Shown here: piece after piece, positions 42,846 to 53,100 of the stretch
Numbering within the stretch: the first letter of the stretch is position 1
Layout of the letters: each line of letters begins with the position of its first letter
Assembly: GCA_020851375.1 (NCBI GenBank)
Contig: JADZCV010000023.1
Location: 17,021-81,020 of the forward strand
DNA: 64,000 nucleotides
From: Nitrospirota bacterium
GTDB lineage: Bacteria; Nitrospirota; 9FT-COMBO-42-15; HDB-SIOI813
Reading direction: 5' to 3'
Program-made: the position numbers and the translations under genes
The notes under the pieces: model-generated
The model's database searches: none
Seen by the model: the letters and a program-made list of their open reading frames with translations, nothing else
What the model was told of the DNA's origin: nothing

Positions 42846-44123
42846 TTATAATATTTTATCCAGTAATTCCACTGTATGCACCACGCGCACCGGCATACCT
42901 GCCCTGTTCAGTGAATCCTCTATATGTATCTTGCAACCGGGACAACCTGTTGCAACTATCTCAGCATTGCTGCGTCTTATACTCGCTGCCTTTCTGTCAG
43001 CAATATCTGATGCAAGGTCATAGTGGCTGAGGCTGAATATGCCCCCAAAGCCGCAGCAGGCATCTGCCTCATCCATTTCTATAAACTCTGCATCTCTTAT
43101 AGATTTCAGGATATCCCTTGGAGACCTGTATATGCCCAGTCCCTTTTTCAGGTGACATGGATCATGGTATGTTACTCTAATTCTGTCTCCAGATGCAACA
43201 TTGCTGATTTCCCTGTTCACGGGATTCCTGCCATGAACAAATTCGTGAATATCCGTAACTTTCTCTGAAAAACGTTTAACCATTTCAGGATTGACACTTA
43301 CAGGGTGGTTTAGCAACGAAGGATATTCCTTTTTAAGTGTATGTCCACAGGTCGCGCAGGAAACGATAATTGCCTCAAACTCATATCCGGAAAAGAGTTC
43401 GATGTTCTTCTCAGCCACTTTTTTTGCAGTTTCCATGTCGCCAAGGGACATCAGAGGAACTCCGCAGCAATACTGACCTTTCGGAATAACTACATCATAA
43501 CCCAGTTTGTTTAATACACTCAACGTTGACCTTCCAATATCCAGGGTGGAAAAGTTTATTACACAACCAGGGAAAAAGGCCACGACCCCTTTTGCCGGAC
43601 TGCACTTTGTCCTGACTACCTCAGGATATGAGGAAGTCAGGGGGCGGCTGCTGATAGCAGGCAGTTTTCTTTTCTTATTATTTCTTACAAAGGGGAGAGT
43701 TCCGGTAAAGGGCCATGTTTCCGGCAGCAGATTATAAATTTTTGCAGGAATGGATGACATCCTGAGAACGATGGAAAGCGGCCACCTGTTCCCTGCAACA
43801 ACCTGCGACATGAACCGTCCAACGATCCCAAGCCCCCTGTTTTCTGCCATCTGGGCCTTTGCAGCAAAGATTATGTCCCCAACCCTGACCCCGCTCGGGC
43901 AGTTCACCTCACAGGTGAGGCACCCGATACACGATGTTATAATGTTATCAAGCGTCTCTGACGTCTCAATGCGCCCGGTAATGGCAGCCCCTATAAGGCT
44001 CAGCCGGCCCCGGGCCACCATGGTCTCATCTTTAGTCACAGCATAGGTAGGGCAGCCTGCCATGCAGATGCCGCACTTGATGCACTTTGCGACCTCGTTT
44101 TTGACTGATGCGAGATAGTTCAT
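42846..44123 (-). CDS. GlcF-like iron-sulfur/CCG-domain dehydrogenase subunit
   Basis: A 425-residue protein starting at ATG 44123, directly after repeat B3 (GGAGCATTTCAG). Two ferredoxin-type 4Fe-4S motifs ([12 protein letters not shown] at about 12-23 and [12 protein letters not shown] at about 65-76), then two CCG domains with C-C-G-V-P-L and C-C-G-F-G-G, as in GlcF of glycolate oxidase and in LldE/HdrB-type proteins. It should pass electrons from an FAD dehydrogenase partner. No glcD is next to it (uvrA is upstream, a transaldolase downstream), so the partner is elsewhere. Confidence 0.88.
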   Translation of the reverse strand: MNYLASVKNEVAKCIKCGICMAGCPTYAVTKDETMVARGRLSLIGAAITGRIETSETLDNIITSCIGCLTCEVNCPSGVRVGDIIFAAKAQMAENRGLGIVGRFMSQVVAGNRWPLSIVLRMSSIPAKIYNLLPETWPFTGTLPFVRNNKKRKLPAISSRPLTSSYPEVVRTKCSPAKGVVAFFPGCVINFSTLDIGRSTLSVLNKLGYDVVIPKGQYCCGVPLMSLGDMETAKKVAEKNIELFSGYEFEAIIVSCATCGHTLKKEYPSLLNHPVSVNPEMVKRFSEKVTDIHEFVHGRNPVNREISNVASGDRIRVTYHDPCHLKKGLGIYRSPRDILKSIRDAEFIEMDEADACCGFGGIFSLSHYDLASDIADRKAASIRRSNAEIVATGCPGCKIHIEDSLNRAGMPVRVVHTVELLDKIL

Positions 44124-44186
44124 CTGAAATGCTCCGTTCAAATCCCCCCTCTCCCCCCTTTACTAAAGGGGGGAACTGATTTCCCA
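44124..44186 (-). repeat. Dispersed repeat type B (copy B3, half length), between uvrA and the GlcF-like gene
   Basis: Minus strand: one CCCCCC-TTTAGTAAA-GGGGGG stem, then GGAGCATTTCAG directly before ATGAA of the GlcF-like gene. Its upstream part is read through by uvrA, giving that protein the tail [12 protein letters not shown] and the stop. Confidence 0.85.
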
Positions 44187-46699
44187 TTTCCCTGATACAT
44201 CTCTCTCAGCAATCCGCCTGTATGCGACCTCCTGACCTTTGCAACATCCTCAGGCGTGCCGGATGCCACAAGCTCTCCGCCGCCGTCACCCCCCTCAGGC
44301 CCAAGGTCTATGATATAGTCTGCATTCTTGATTACATCCGGGTGATGTTCTATGACTACCACGCTGTTGCCGGCATCTACAAGCTTGTTGAGCACGTCAA
44401 GGAGCTTCTGGATATCGGCGAAATGGAGACCTGTCGTAGGCTCATCGAGTATATACATGGTCCGTCCGGTCGCACGCCTTGATAGTTCCTTTGACAGCTT
44501 GACCCTCTGGGCCTCACCACCTGAAAGGGTCGTTGCCGACTGGCCAAGCCTGATATACTCAAGACCCACATCACGCAATGTGTCAAGCTTGTGTCTTATT
44601 ATTGGTATTGGCTCAAAGAAATCGAGTGCCTGGGCAATCGTCATATCCAGCACATCTGCAATGTTTTTCCCCTTATAATGAATATCCAGAGTCTCTCTGT
44701 TGTATCTCTGCCCCTTGCAAACCTCACATGTGACATAGACATCAGGGAGAAAGTGCATCTCTATCTTTATAAGACCGTCACCCTGACACGCCTCACAACG
44801 GCCGCCCTTCACATTAAAACTGTATCTGCCTGCCCTGTATCCCCGCATCCTTGACTCAGGAATCTGGGCAAACATGTCCCGTATGTGGGTAAATACACCG
44901 GTATATGTCGCAGGGTTGGACCTCGGCGTCCTCCCTATCGGCGACTGGTCTATGTTTATAACCTTGTCAAATTCCTCAAATCCGGTTATCTCCCTGCAGC
45001 CGTCATTACTCCTGGATCTTTTGTATAACCTGTTTGATAAATTCTTAAAAAGGATTTCAAAGATCAAAGTACTCTTTCCTGAACCCGAAACCCCGGTAAC
45101 AGCGGTGAATAGTCCTACCGGTATGGAGACATCTATCCCCCTGAGATTATTTCTGACCGCTCCCTTTACAGTAAGATATCGTTCCGGTCTCCTGTGTCGT
45201 TTTGGCAATGATACTGTAAGCTCCCCAGCCAGGTAGCGGCCTGTAAGGGACTTTTTATCCTTCTTTATCCTGGCAGGCGTTCCTGATGACACTATCTCTC
45301 CGCCATGAACACCTGCGCCAGGGCCCATGTCAATGACATAGTCAGCCTCCCGTATGGTCTCCTCGTCATGCTCAACGACAAGCACGGTATTGCCAATATC
45401 CCTGAGCCTCTTGAGGGTTTCAAGAAGCCTCTGATTATCCCTCTGATGCAGGCCAATGCTCGGCTCATCCAGCACATACAACACACCTACGAGGCTTGAA
45501 CCTATCTGAGTCGCAAGCCTTATGCGCTGCCCTTCCCCACCTGACAATGTTGACGCCTCACGGTCAAGGGTCAGATAATCAAGGCCGACATTTGACAGGA
45601 ATTGCAGGCGTTCTCTGATCTCCTTGAGTATCCTCTCCCCGATAAATCCTTCGCGCTTACTGAGTTTAAGTGTATTAAAAAATTGTACAGCGGATTTGAT
45701 TGATAACCTCGTTACATCAACTATGGAATTTCCATGTATTCTTATTGAGAGCGCCTCTTTCTTTAGCCTGTTGCCGTTGCATACCGGACATGCCGCACTT
45801 TCCTCACCCTCATCCATAAGGATGACTCCGAGACCATCGCACCCGGGGCATGCGCCGTGCGGGCTGTTGAATGAAAAAACACGGGGGGTAACCTCCGGAT
45901 AGCTGATACCGCAATCAATGCAGGCAAGCCTTTCACTGAACAGTATGTCCTCTCCTCCTATCTGATTTATCACCACTATGCCATCCGCAAGCCTCAGGCC
46001 GGTCTCAACAGAATCAGCAAGCCTCCTCCCCAGCTTGTCATCATGAGCGGCGTTTTCTGGCTTTCTCAGGACAATCCGGTCAACCACTATCTCAATCGTA
46101 TGCTTCTTATTCTTGTCTAATGTAATCTCCCCCTCCAGGTCCCTGATCTCTCCATCAATCCTCGCCCTTATAAAACCCTTGCCCCTCAGGTCAGAGAGCT
46201 CTTTCCTGTATTCTCCCTTCCTCCCCCTGATAATGGGTGCAAGTATCTGAAGCCTTGTATCAGCAGGCAGGTCAAGCACCCTGTCAACCATCTGCTGAAC
46301 GGTCTGCGCAGTGATCTCCTTTCCGCACTGATAACAGTACGGATGTCCTATCCGGGCGAACAACAGCCTTAAATAGTCGTATATCTCTGTTATTGTACCG
46401 ACCGTAGAACGGGGATTCCTGCTGGTTGTCTTCTGTTCGATTGATATGGCAGGTGAAAGACCTTCTATGGAATCAACATCAGGCTTGCTCATCTGCTCAA
46501 GGAACTGCCGTGCGTATGCAGAAAGTGACTCTACATACCGCCTCTGTCCCTCGGCATAGATGGTGTCAAAGGCGAGCGATGATTTTCCGGAACCACTGAG
46601 ACCGGTAATGACGACAAGTTTATCGCGGGGAATTACTACATCAATATTCTTTAGATTATGCTCTCTCGCACCCCTGATGACAATACCCTGCTGTGACAT
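44138..46699 (-). CDS. uvrA: Excinuclease ABC subunit A, lacking the insertion domain
   Basis: An 853-residue UvrA, about 90 shorter than usual. It finds DNA damage as a dimer and loads UvrB. Both ABC modules are intact: Walker [10 protein letters not shown] and G-V-S-G-S-G-K-S-T, signatures L-S-G-G-E-G-Q and L-S-G-G-E-A-Q, and zinc fingers (C-I-D-C-G ... C-P-G-C-D-G, and C-E-A-C-Q-G-D-G ... C-E-V-C-K-G). The UvrB-binding region (about 120-240) is present. Between C-P-G-C-D-G-L-G-V and C-P-V-C-N-G-N-R-L there are only about 11 residues instead of about 90, so the insertion domain is missing. The last 14 or so residues and the stop come from repeat B3. Confidence 0.95.
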   Translation of the reverse strand: MSQQGIVIRGAREHNLKNIDVVIPRDKLVVITGLSGSGKSSLAFDTIYAEGQRRYVESLSAYARQFLEQMSKPDVDSIEGLSPAISIEQKTTSRNPRSTVGTITEIYDYLRLLFARIGHPYCYQCGKEITAQTVQQMVDRVLDLPADTRLQILAPIIRGRKGEYRKELSDLRGKGFIRARIDGEIRDLEGEITLDKNKKHTIEIVVDRIVLRKPENAAHDDKLGRRLADSVETGLRLADGIVVINQIGGEDILFSERLACIDCGISYPEVTPRVFSFNSPHGACPGCDGLGVILMDEGEESAACPVCNGNRLKKEALSIRIHGNSIVDVTRLSIKSAVQFFNTLKLSKREGFIGERILKEIRERLQFLSNVGLDYLTLDREASTLSGGEGQRIRLATQIGSSLVGVLYVLDEPSIGLHQRDNQRLLETLKRLRDIGNTVLVVEHDEETIREADYVIDMGPGAGVHGGEIVSSGTPARIKKDKKSLTGRYLAGELTVSLPKRHRRPERYLTVKGAVRNNLRGIDVSIPVGLFTAVTGVSGSGKSTLIFEILFKNLSNRLYKRSRSNDGCREITGFEEFDKVINIDQSPIGRTPRSNPATYTGVFTHIRDMFAQIPESRMRGYRAGRYSFNVKGGRCEACQGDGLIKIEMHFLPDVYVTCEVCKGQRYNRETLDIHYKGKNIADVLDMTIAQALDFFEPIPIIRHKLDTLRDVGLEYIRLGQSATTLSGGEAQRVKLSKELSRRATGRTMYILDEPTTGLHFADIQKLLDVLNKLVDAGNSVVVIEHHPDVIKNADYIIDLGPEGGDGGGELVASGTPEDVAKVRRSHTGGLLREMYQGNGKSVPPFSKGGRGGI

Positions 46700-46745
46700 G
46701 AGGATATTTTAACACAGAAAGGCCTGTTATGACATAAGTCCGGCA

Positions 46746-48425
46746 TCAAGGCCTAAACCCTGACCTGGACTGCTTCATGTAAAGAAGATACCCTTCACCT
46801 GCTGCAAGAGGGAAGTCAACACCTGCAGGCTGGCCATTGTGGTAAAACGCCGTCTCAAATAGTCCGCTGCCCTTATTGTACCTCTGTACACTGCTCACGA
46901 TTGTGTCATCTCCAATCGCCTGCAGGAGCTGATAGCCGCTTAAACCTGCGGGCACACATGGGAACGTCACCACATTCAACCCTGCATTAAGGTCAACAGT
47001 TACGCATTCGATATACGAGTTGCCAGGATGTACTGACGGGCTAAAGGAAGCCGTCTTATCTGCCTTTGAGTATACTATGATACCGTCGCCATATCCTACC
47101 GCAACATCATCACCTGCCGGGGAGGCTGACTCATACCACGTTGTCTTGTAACTGCCGGAAGCCTTATCATAAACCATAATCTTCTCTATCTCTGAATCAT
47201 CACCAAGCATTGAAAGGAGACCATATGATGAGGTGGATGCACTGACCGGATAGCCAAAGATATTAAACCCGCTGTGAAGCATGATATCTATATTGACTGG
47301 CAATGAGTCCCCGTTCATGGGGGCGCTCCCTGCCCCGAGTTCTTCAATATTGGTGGAACCATCATTATCCGGGTCTCCATTCGGCCCATTGCCTGGATCT
47401 ATGCTCCCGTCATCCAAAGGATTGAGCCCGCTGGCCACTTCCCATCCATCAGTCAGGCCATCACCATCAGTATCAGGATCATTGGGATCAGTCCTGTTTT
47501 GATATTCTTCGAGGTTAGTAAGGCCGTCTGAATCATTATCCAACAGGGCATCAGAAGGATCAGATGGATCAAGTCCATGTAATGTCTCCCAGTCGTCAGG
47601 GATCCCGTCATTATCCGTGTCAACAACCGGCTCTCCTGCAGTTACGGGATAGAGCGCAGAGACAGAAAAATTATCCGAGAAATTGAGAGGGAATGTCTCG
47701 TAACTTATTCCCGCGCCTATACCACTCCTCACCTCAATTACAATGTCTTTTGTTCCGGACGGTTTCCAGTTAACCCCGTCAGCACCAAACAGATTGCTGA
47801 GATTGACATAAGCCTGATTAGTGCCTGCGCCATCACCAACATATGAAGAGACGCCAAAGGGGTTCTCACTGCTATAGGCAATAACCATCCATCCGTATGG
47901 ATCAACCGCACCACCCTGATTATCAATGGTAACAAGCATCTGCTTCGAATCGGAGATAAATGCATTCTCCCTCGTTGTAGTAACAGAGGACAATGCACCC
48001 GAAGACCATTGTGCAACCTCTCCTCCTTCTACCCTGGAAAAGATCCGGTAATAATAGGTCGTCTCCGGCAGACAACCGGCGACACTGACCTTCATAAGAC
48101 CTTTTGTGCCGGCATGGGAACGGAGCGACTCCATATCCTCTTCCCGTTCATACTCTCCTGTAATCCCAGGATTTCCGCCATATAATGGGAATAGAATTAC
48201 CTCCAATTGAGAGGTTATCTCATTGTTACCGGCAGGGTCTGAATAAATGGATATACCTGGTGTGGTGGAACCTGAAGCCTGCCATACAATGGCAAAACCA
48301 GAGGACGTTACATCAGCTTTCGAGACATCCTGGATAGTGACAGCAGACCAGGAGAAGGCTGCCGGATACAGCATAGCCGCCAGTATAACCATAATGTTTA
48401 TCCAGTGCCGCAATAATTTCTTCAT
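46746..48425 (-). CDS. Secreted protein with FN3-like, calcium-binding TSP3-like and tandem C-terminal modules
   Basis: A 559-residue protein with a signal peptide (1-28, ending S-W-S-A). Residues about 29-155 resemble a fibronectin type III-like domain. Residues about 280-360 contain thrombospondin-type-3 Asp repeats (D-T-D-N-D-G-I-P-D-D-W-E, D-N-D-S-D-G-L-T-N-L-E-E, D-P-D-T-D-G-D-G-L-T-D), which bind calcium. The end has two related units of about 85 residues (each with a Y-x-L-L/Q-x-I/L-G-D-D, then S-G-x-Y/F-x-T-x-x-Y pattern) that also occur at the end of the protein at 50158-54141. It overlaps the metalloprotease gene by 4 bp. Function unknown; a surface or matrix role is inferred. Confidence 0.8.
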   Translation of the reverse strand: MKKLLRHWINIMVILAAMLYPAAFSWSAVTIQDVSKADVTSSGFAIVWQASGSTTPGISIYSDPAGNNEITSQLEVILFPLYGGNPGITGEYEREEDMESLRSHAGTKGLMKVSVAGCLPETTYYYRIFSRVEGGEVAQWSSGALSSVTTTRENAFISDSKQMLVTIDNQGGAVDPYGWMVIAYSSENPFGVSSYVGDGAGTNQAYVNLSNLFGADGVNWKPSGTKDIVIEVRSGIGAGISYETFPLNFSDNFSVSALYPVTAGEPVVDTDNDGIPDDWETLHGLDPSDPSDALLDNDSDGLTNLEEYQNRTDPNDPDTDGDGLTDGWEVASGLNPLDDGSIDPGNGPNGDPDNDGSTNIEELGAGSAPMNGDSLPVNIDIMLHSGFNIFGYPVSASTSSYGLLSMLGDDSEIEKIMVYDKASGSYKTTWYESASPAGDDVAVGYGDGIIVYSKADKTASFSPSVHPGNSYIECVTVDLNAGLNVVTFPCVPAGLSGYQLLQAIGDDTIVSSVQRYNKGSGLFETAFYHNGQPAGVDFPLAAGEGYLLYMKQSRSGFRP

Positions 48426-49123
48426 AGCCCTGCTTCTCTCTGGTTTAATCCGAATACATCCCCGCCTTCACTCAAAGGCATTAATAAAACTCTGTCCAGT
48501 CCGGTACTATCAGCAAACCACTTTCTAAATCCTTCATAGTGGCGGGCGTGGGTAACACCACCGCTTGCACCGCTCTTCATTATGCTCGTGGAGTCCGTAA
48601 TTTCGTTTTTAGACGCTGTTGCCCCTCTCCTGTATTCATCATAGACACCGACCATATGGCCAAACTCGTGGGCAGTCATCTCAGGATTGTTCAGCAGGTG
48701 CCAGTTGAGCTCATCACTATTTCCACTGCCCTGGTGAACAAGGACGTCGTGATGGAAACTGGTACCTGAAAATACGGCATCAATTATCACCGGATAACTC
48801 TCCCCTGCCGGCGTCACGATAGAAAACCTGGCACTCCAGATGCGCTCGATATCTTTTTTCCATTTACTCTTCACCCTGTCTACTTCTACCTGGGTAACTC
48901 CATCAGCCGGGATGAGGTTAATCGCAACATGAACTAAGACTTTCCCGTCTTTCATCTCTATGTCATAACCGTACGGCCAGACAAAACCATTCATGGCCGT
49001 CATACGTCCCGCAACTGTCTCACGGGAAATATCACCAGTCTCAGCCGGAAAGCAAACCTGCGCCCAGCTGATAATTATGAAGAAACAAAGTAGCAAACCT
49101 GTTATTGTCCTAATCTTTTTCAC
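48422..49123 (-). CDS. Exported zinc metalloprotease-like protein (HExxHxxGxxDE)
   Basis: A 233-residue protein with a signal peptide (1-28). The zinc motif is H-E-F-G-H-M-V-G-V-Y-D-E-Y at about 156-168. The third ligand is Asp rather than His, as in several secreted metalloprotease groups. GTG 49123 follows GGAGCATTTTCAG of repeat A6. It is coupled (ATGA overlap) to the TSP3-like protein gene, which could be its substrate or partner. Confidence 0.8.
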   Translation of the reverse strand: MKKIRTITGLLLCFFIIISWAQVCFPAETGDISRETVAGRMTAMNGFVWPYGYDIEMKDGKVLVHVAINLIPADGVTQVEVDRVKSKWKKDIERIWSARFSIVTPAGESYPVIIDAVFSGTSFHHDVLVHQGSGNSDELNWHLLNNPEMTAHEFGHMVGVYDEYRRGATASKNEITDSTSIMKSGASGGVTHARHYEGFRKWFADSTGLDRVLLMPLSEGGDVFGLNQREAGL

Positions 49124-49311
49124 CTGAAAATGCTCCTACGTACCTGTCATTCCCACGGAACCTGTCCCCGCATGATTTAAGCGGGGAGTGGGAATCCAGA
49201 ACCATGCAATCGGTCTGGATTCCCGCTTACGCGGGAATGACGTTTTCATGAACCCTGGTGAGCCCTGAGCTGTAAGCGTGCCGAACAGTCGAAGGGCTCA
49301 TGACGGTTCAC
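49124..49311 (-). repeat. Dispersed repeat type A (copy A6), abutting the metalloprotease start codon
   Basis: Minus strand: GTGAA seam (GTG 49309-49311), CCGTCATGAGCCC, type A core, GGAGCATTTTCAG and GTGAA of the metalloprotease. The sequence before the left seam (49312-49334, GGGATTTGAATGGGAATTTTCAG) matches the right end of a type B element, so A6 seems to have entered at the seam of an older B copy. Confidence 0.87.
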
Positions 49312-49349
49312 CTGAAAATTCCCATTCAAATCCCTTATGCCTGACCCCA

Positions 49350-50132
49350 TCAATTTTGTTGCCCCGGCAATCCGCCCCGGCGCAGGATCAGTTCACCGCC
49401 GGTGAGTATCGCCATACGTCTGATGCCGGCAGCCTTCAGGCTGTGAGCAACCTTCTCCGATTCTCCATTACCATCATCAATTAATATGTAAAGCCAGCGA
49501 TATTGTGTATCCTTCCCGCCTCTACCAGTAACCGCCGATAAATCCCATTCATTTCCATCTGACCGTAACTTATTGTGCATCCTTATGATACTTAATCCAG
49601 GAAATATTGCGGACAAGTCTGTAAGGGAACTGTCTGGCTTCCCGCTTGCCTGTGTACTCCTCATATCAACCAGTACTATGTCGCGATTACCGGCGGTAAT
49701 TTTCTCAAGATCCTGATACGAAAGATACTCAAGCCTCTCTTCGCTGAAACCGCTCCTATGCGTTGTTGGAAGGTTCAGCGACTCCCACGCAGAAAACCCG
49801 CCTTCCAGCACCGCTGCCTGTATACCGGTTCTTGTATTCAGTGCATCTGCGGCCTCCTCATCCAGATCAGTACGTATCCCGTCTCCATAAACGACTACGG
49901 CACCGACAGGTGGAAGCTGCTTTTTACTGATAATTGCAGCGGGTATACTTATAGCTCCAGGTATGTGTCCTTCTCTGTATATCTCACTGTTTCTGATATC
50001 TATTATTGTTACCTTGCTTCCCTGCTCCAGCATCTCCTGCAGCTTTTCAGGGGAAAGGGCAGACCCTGTCTCCGGGACTGCAAAGAGACCCATGATAGCC
50101 ACTATAATGACGGTACAAATCTTTTTCTTCAT
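49350..50132 (-). CDS. Exported tandem rhodanese-fold protein without catalytic cysteines
   Basis: A 260-residue protein; ATG 50132 (MKKKICTVII) fits a signal peptide (1-25) and GGAG upstream; a longer frame to 50183 overlaps the previous gene. Two rhodanese folds: residues about 27-120 (V-T-I-I-D-I-R-N-S-E-I-Y-R-E-G-H-I-P-G-A and L-E-G-G-F-S-A-W) and about 135-255 (D-I-V-L-V-D-M-R-S). The active-site loops read V-Y-G-D-G-I-R (residue 81 on) and L-I-D-D-G-N-G-E-S, with no Cys at the catalytic position; the only Cys in the protein is in the signal peptide. So it cannot act as a sulfurtransferase in the usual way and may bind a ligand or partner. Confidence 0.82.
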   Translation of the reverse strand: MKKKICTVIIVAIMGLFAVPETGSALSPEKLQEMLEQGSKVTIIDIRNSEIYREGHIPGAISIPAAIISKKQLPPVGAVVVYGDGIRTDLDEEAADALNTRTGIQAAVLEGGFSAWESLNLPTTHRSGFSEERLEYLSYQDLEKITAGNRDIVLVDMRSTQASGKPDSSLTDLSAIFPGLSIIRMHNKLRSDGNEWDLSAVTGRGGKDTQYRWLYILIDDGNGESEKVAHSLKAAGIRRMAILTGGELILRRGGLPGQQN

Positions 50133-50157
50133 ACAAAAATCACTCCTCATCCAACTA

Positions 50158-53100
50158 TTATTCTCCCGGCCTCCATGGGCCAAACGGTACTTTCATATCT
50201 ATCATAACTACTGCAACAGACGGTATGTCAAAGTCCTCACCAACAATCAGTCCGCCTGAAACAGATGCAGCCTCCCAGCGGCCGGTCTCAGAGTCGAGCA
50301 GTCTGATCGCCCTGACGTTTGCTGTGCCAAGCTCACGGATCAGATTATACGCCGAGTAGTGATCAGGGAAACAGGAATAGCTGAAGACATTGGCCCCTGC
50401 AGCAAGATTAATATCTGTGCATGTGCCCTGGCCAAGGTCAAGGATATTTGTATCATTAAACCTGACCCACAGGAATGTTCCCGACTCCAAGGCAAAGTTA
50501 TTGCCGGCTGGTGCACCACCAGTCCACTGCACTGTATCTGCCACAGGCTGCGGCAGGAGTGTGGTATAGCGCGTGATCTCTGATACACCAGCCTGTTCAT
50601 TCCATAACTTAAGAAGTGTATAGGCATCTCCCTGATTTGAAACCATCCCCTCTGTTACTGCTACGGTATTCTGGTTGTCAAACACAGGCTGAAGGTCCGG
50701 GAGTGTTCCAGCCATTACCTGACTGCGGCCGCTGTGCAGCTCGGACCAGATGAGCCTTCCGGATGCCAGTGAAGGCTTCTCCTTCTCAGACTCTGCATTC
50801 GTTAACTGGACGCTTGCAAGATTCGACAGGTGAAGGAGCCGCAGATTGATGTCAAGCTCCCCTGCAGAATCCTCTGTGTAGACTACCCACTTATCATTAA
50901 TATATGGTCTCGTTTCATCTTCAGGTGTATTAGTAAGCCGTATCTCCGCGTTTCGCCTCAGGTTGTATCCATATAAATCAAATTGACCGTTCCTGTTATC
51001 AGCCCAGACAATCCATTGGTTGAATATCGCCGGGTGGTACTGACCGCCTGGATTGTTTGTTATACGGCGAACATCACCTGTCCGCAGGTCTTTAAGGTAT
51101 ATCTCGCCATAACCCACATCCCTGAAGTCCTGCCACACTACAAGCTGATGGTGAATAGCCGGATCAAGCTGATCCTGTGTTGTTGCATCTACGGCCTCTG
51201 TGACTGCTGTAATCATGTTATATGCCATGAGCTGCCATGGAGCGCCGGGATTTGAAACAGGCTTTGTCTGGTACACAACCCACGGCCAGTAAATAACCGG
51301 CTTTCTCTCATCAAACTCCGAAGTCTCGGTAATAGCAAAAGCCGGATTGACGCTGCCAGGCTCCTTAGCCCATATATCCCATGTGCCATCTGACTGCCTG
51401 TCCTCCCAGACAACAAACCTGCCGTCTGTGCGCGGACGCTCCTGGTTAAGGGCATTATTTGTTAGGACGACAGGAGAAGCAGCGCTGTTGCTCAGATCAA
51501 GTGCAAATATGTCCCAGTTTCCATTGCGCTGATCCTGCCACACCACCCATTTGCCAAAGGCATATGCCTCCTTCTGACCGGCATTGCCTGCATCAGACAG
51601 GAGAGACCCGTCTGAAACCATGTCACCAACATAGACAAGTCTGACAGCGCCGGCTGCACGGCCAAGCCCATCATTGACTGTTATCCTGACAGAATACCAC
51701 CCGGGCGGGACCACTACTCCACTATCATTTCTGCCATCCCAGGTAAACCCTGTTGTGTTTGCATCAACCTGGCCAAGGATGTGATGCCGCACCCTTGCCA
51801 CGAGCGGGAAGGAAAGGCCATACTGCCGGTTGACTGACCAGCGTACTATTGTACCAGCGCCTGTCGCAGGACAGGACGTGCCTGCACTCGCTCTTGCCCG
51901 CACCTCTACTGTATGTTCACCATCACTTAGCCGTGTAAGAATAATAGGCGCTCCGGCACCTGTATCCGGCCTGTAGTAGGTACCATCCAGCCGGTAACAA
52001 TAATAGGCGCTTCCGGATACCAAAAGGGCGGCATCGGCCAACCGGCTCGGCATTGCAGGCACACCTGTTATAACTACAGGCTCTGCTGCCGCATCAACTG
52101 TCCACGCGGCTACTACTGCCTCATTATCAGGGTGATAGCTTCCATATTGGCTGCGGCCTGATACAGAAAGCAGTACCGGGCCTGAAAACCCTGTCAGATT
52201 AATCGCCTGGGAAACAGGGAACTCCCCGCTCCATGCACCGCTGCCGAGGCGGTAGCGGTAGAAATCAACGTTCTCACCCCCGACAGTGATAGCCGCATTA
52301 CCACTCCTGATTGGAGAGGATGGAACACCACTTAAAGTGGGATAACCAAATACGCCACGGAAGACATCCATGTCTGCACTGAGGCTGTCCGCTGTAACCA
52401 CACCATTAAATCCGACAGTTACACTGGTCGGACGCACAGAGATGGAATCTCCGGCTATGAAGAGCGTCTCAGAATCCGTTGTAATATTCTCAATCCCTGG
52501 GTCAGCAGTTGATACTGCAATCGTTGCTATCTGATGGGTCTCTTCGTTGCCTGCCAGGTCAGCAGAGTAGTACTCAAGGATGTGAGTACCAGCCCCCTGA
52601 ATATTGAATGGATAGGCAGGGACAAAATCAGGGGCTGAATCTAATTTATAATATGTCCCAACCGGACTGTAATCCTCTGCAATAAAGAATATCTGTGTCT
52701 CAGGCAGGACAAAGTAAGTATCGTTTATCTTCTTATTCTGCCCGGAAAGCAGAAGAGTCGTTACCGGCGGTTCTGTATCGGTCCCGATTGGTTCGTAAGT
52801 AACTGTGTATTGATATTCACCCAGCGCAACAAAGTCGAAGATATTGAGATATGTAAGCTTCGCATTGTCACCCTGCCTGTAGCGGATATTGGTCCAATAG
52901 TTGTTGGGATTTAACACCTTTCCATCAGACCTGACAACACTGCCGATACGGAACCTTGCCTGGGCCGGGTCGTCAACACGCATGAAAACCCAGTTCTCTC
53001 TGTCTGCCGTGGCCCTGACCGTTGCTGAATAACCGCTGTAAGCAAGCACCCCGACGTTGTCAAGGCGATTTACCGGCAACGTGTTGCAGTCACTTTCATA

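Noticed and set aside
46700..46745. Leaderless promoter for uvrA (TAAAAT six bases before ATG)
   Set aside because: The -10 is plausible, but no acceptable -35 lies at the right distance.
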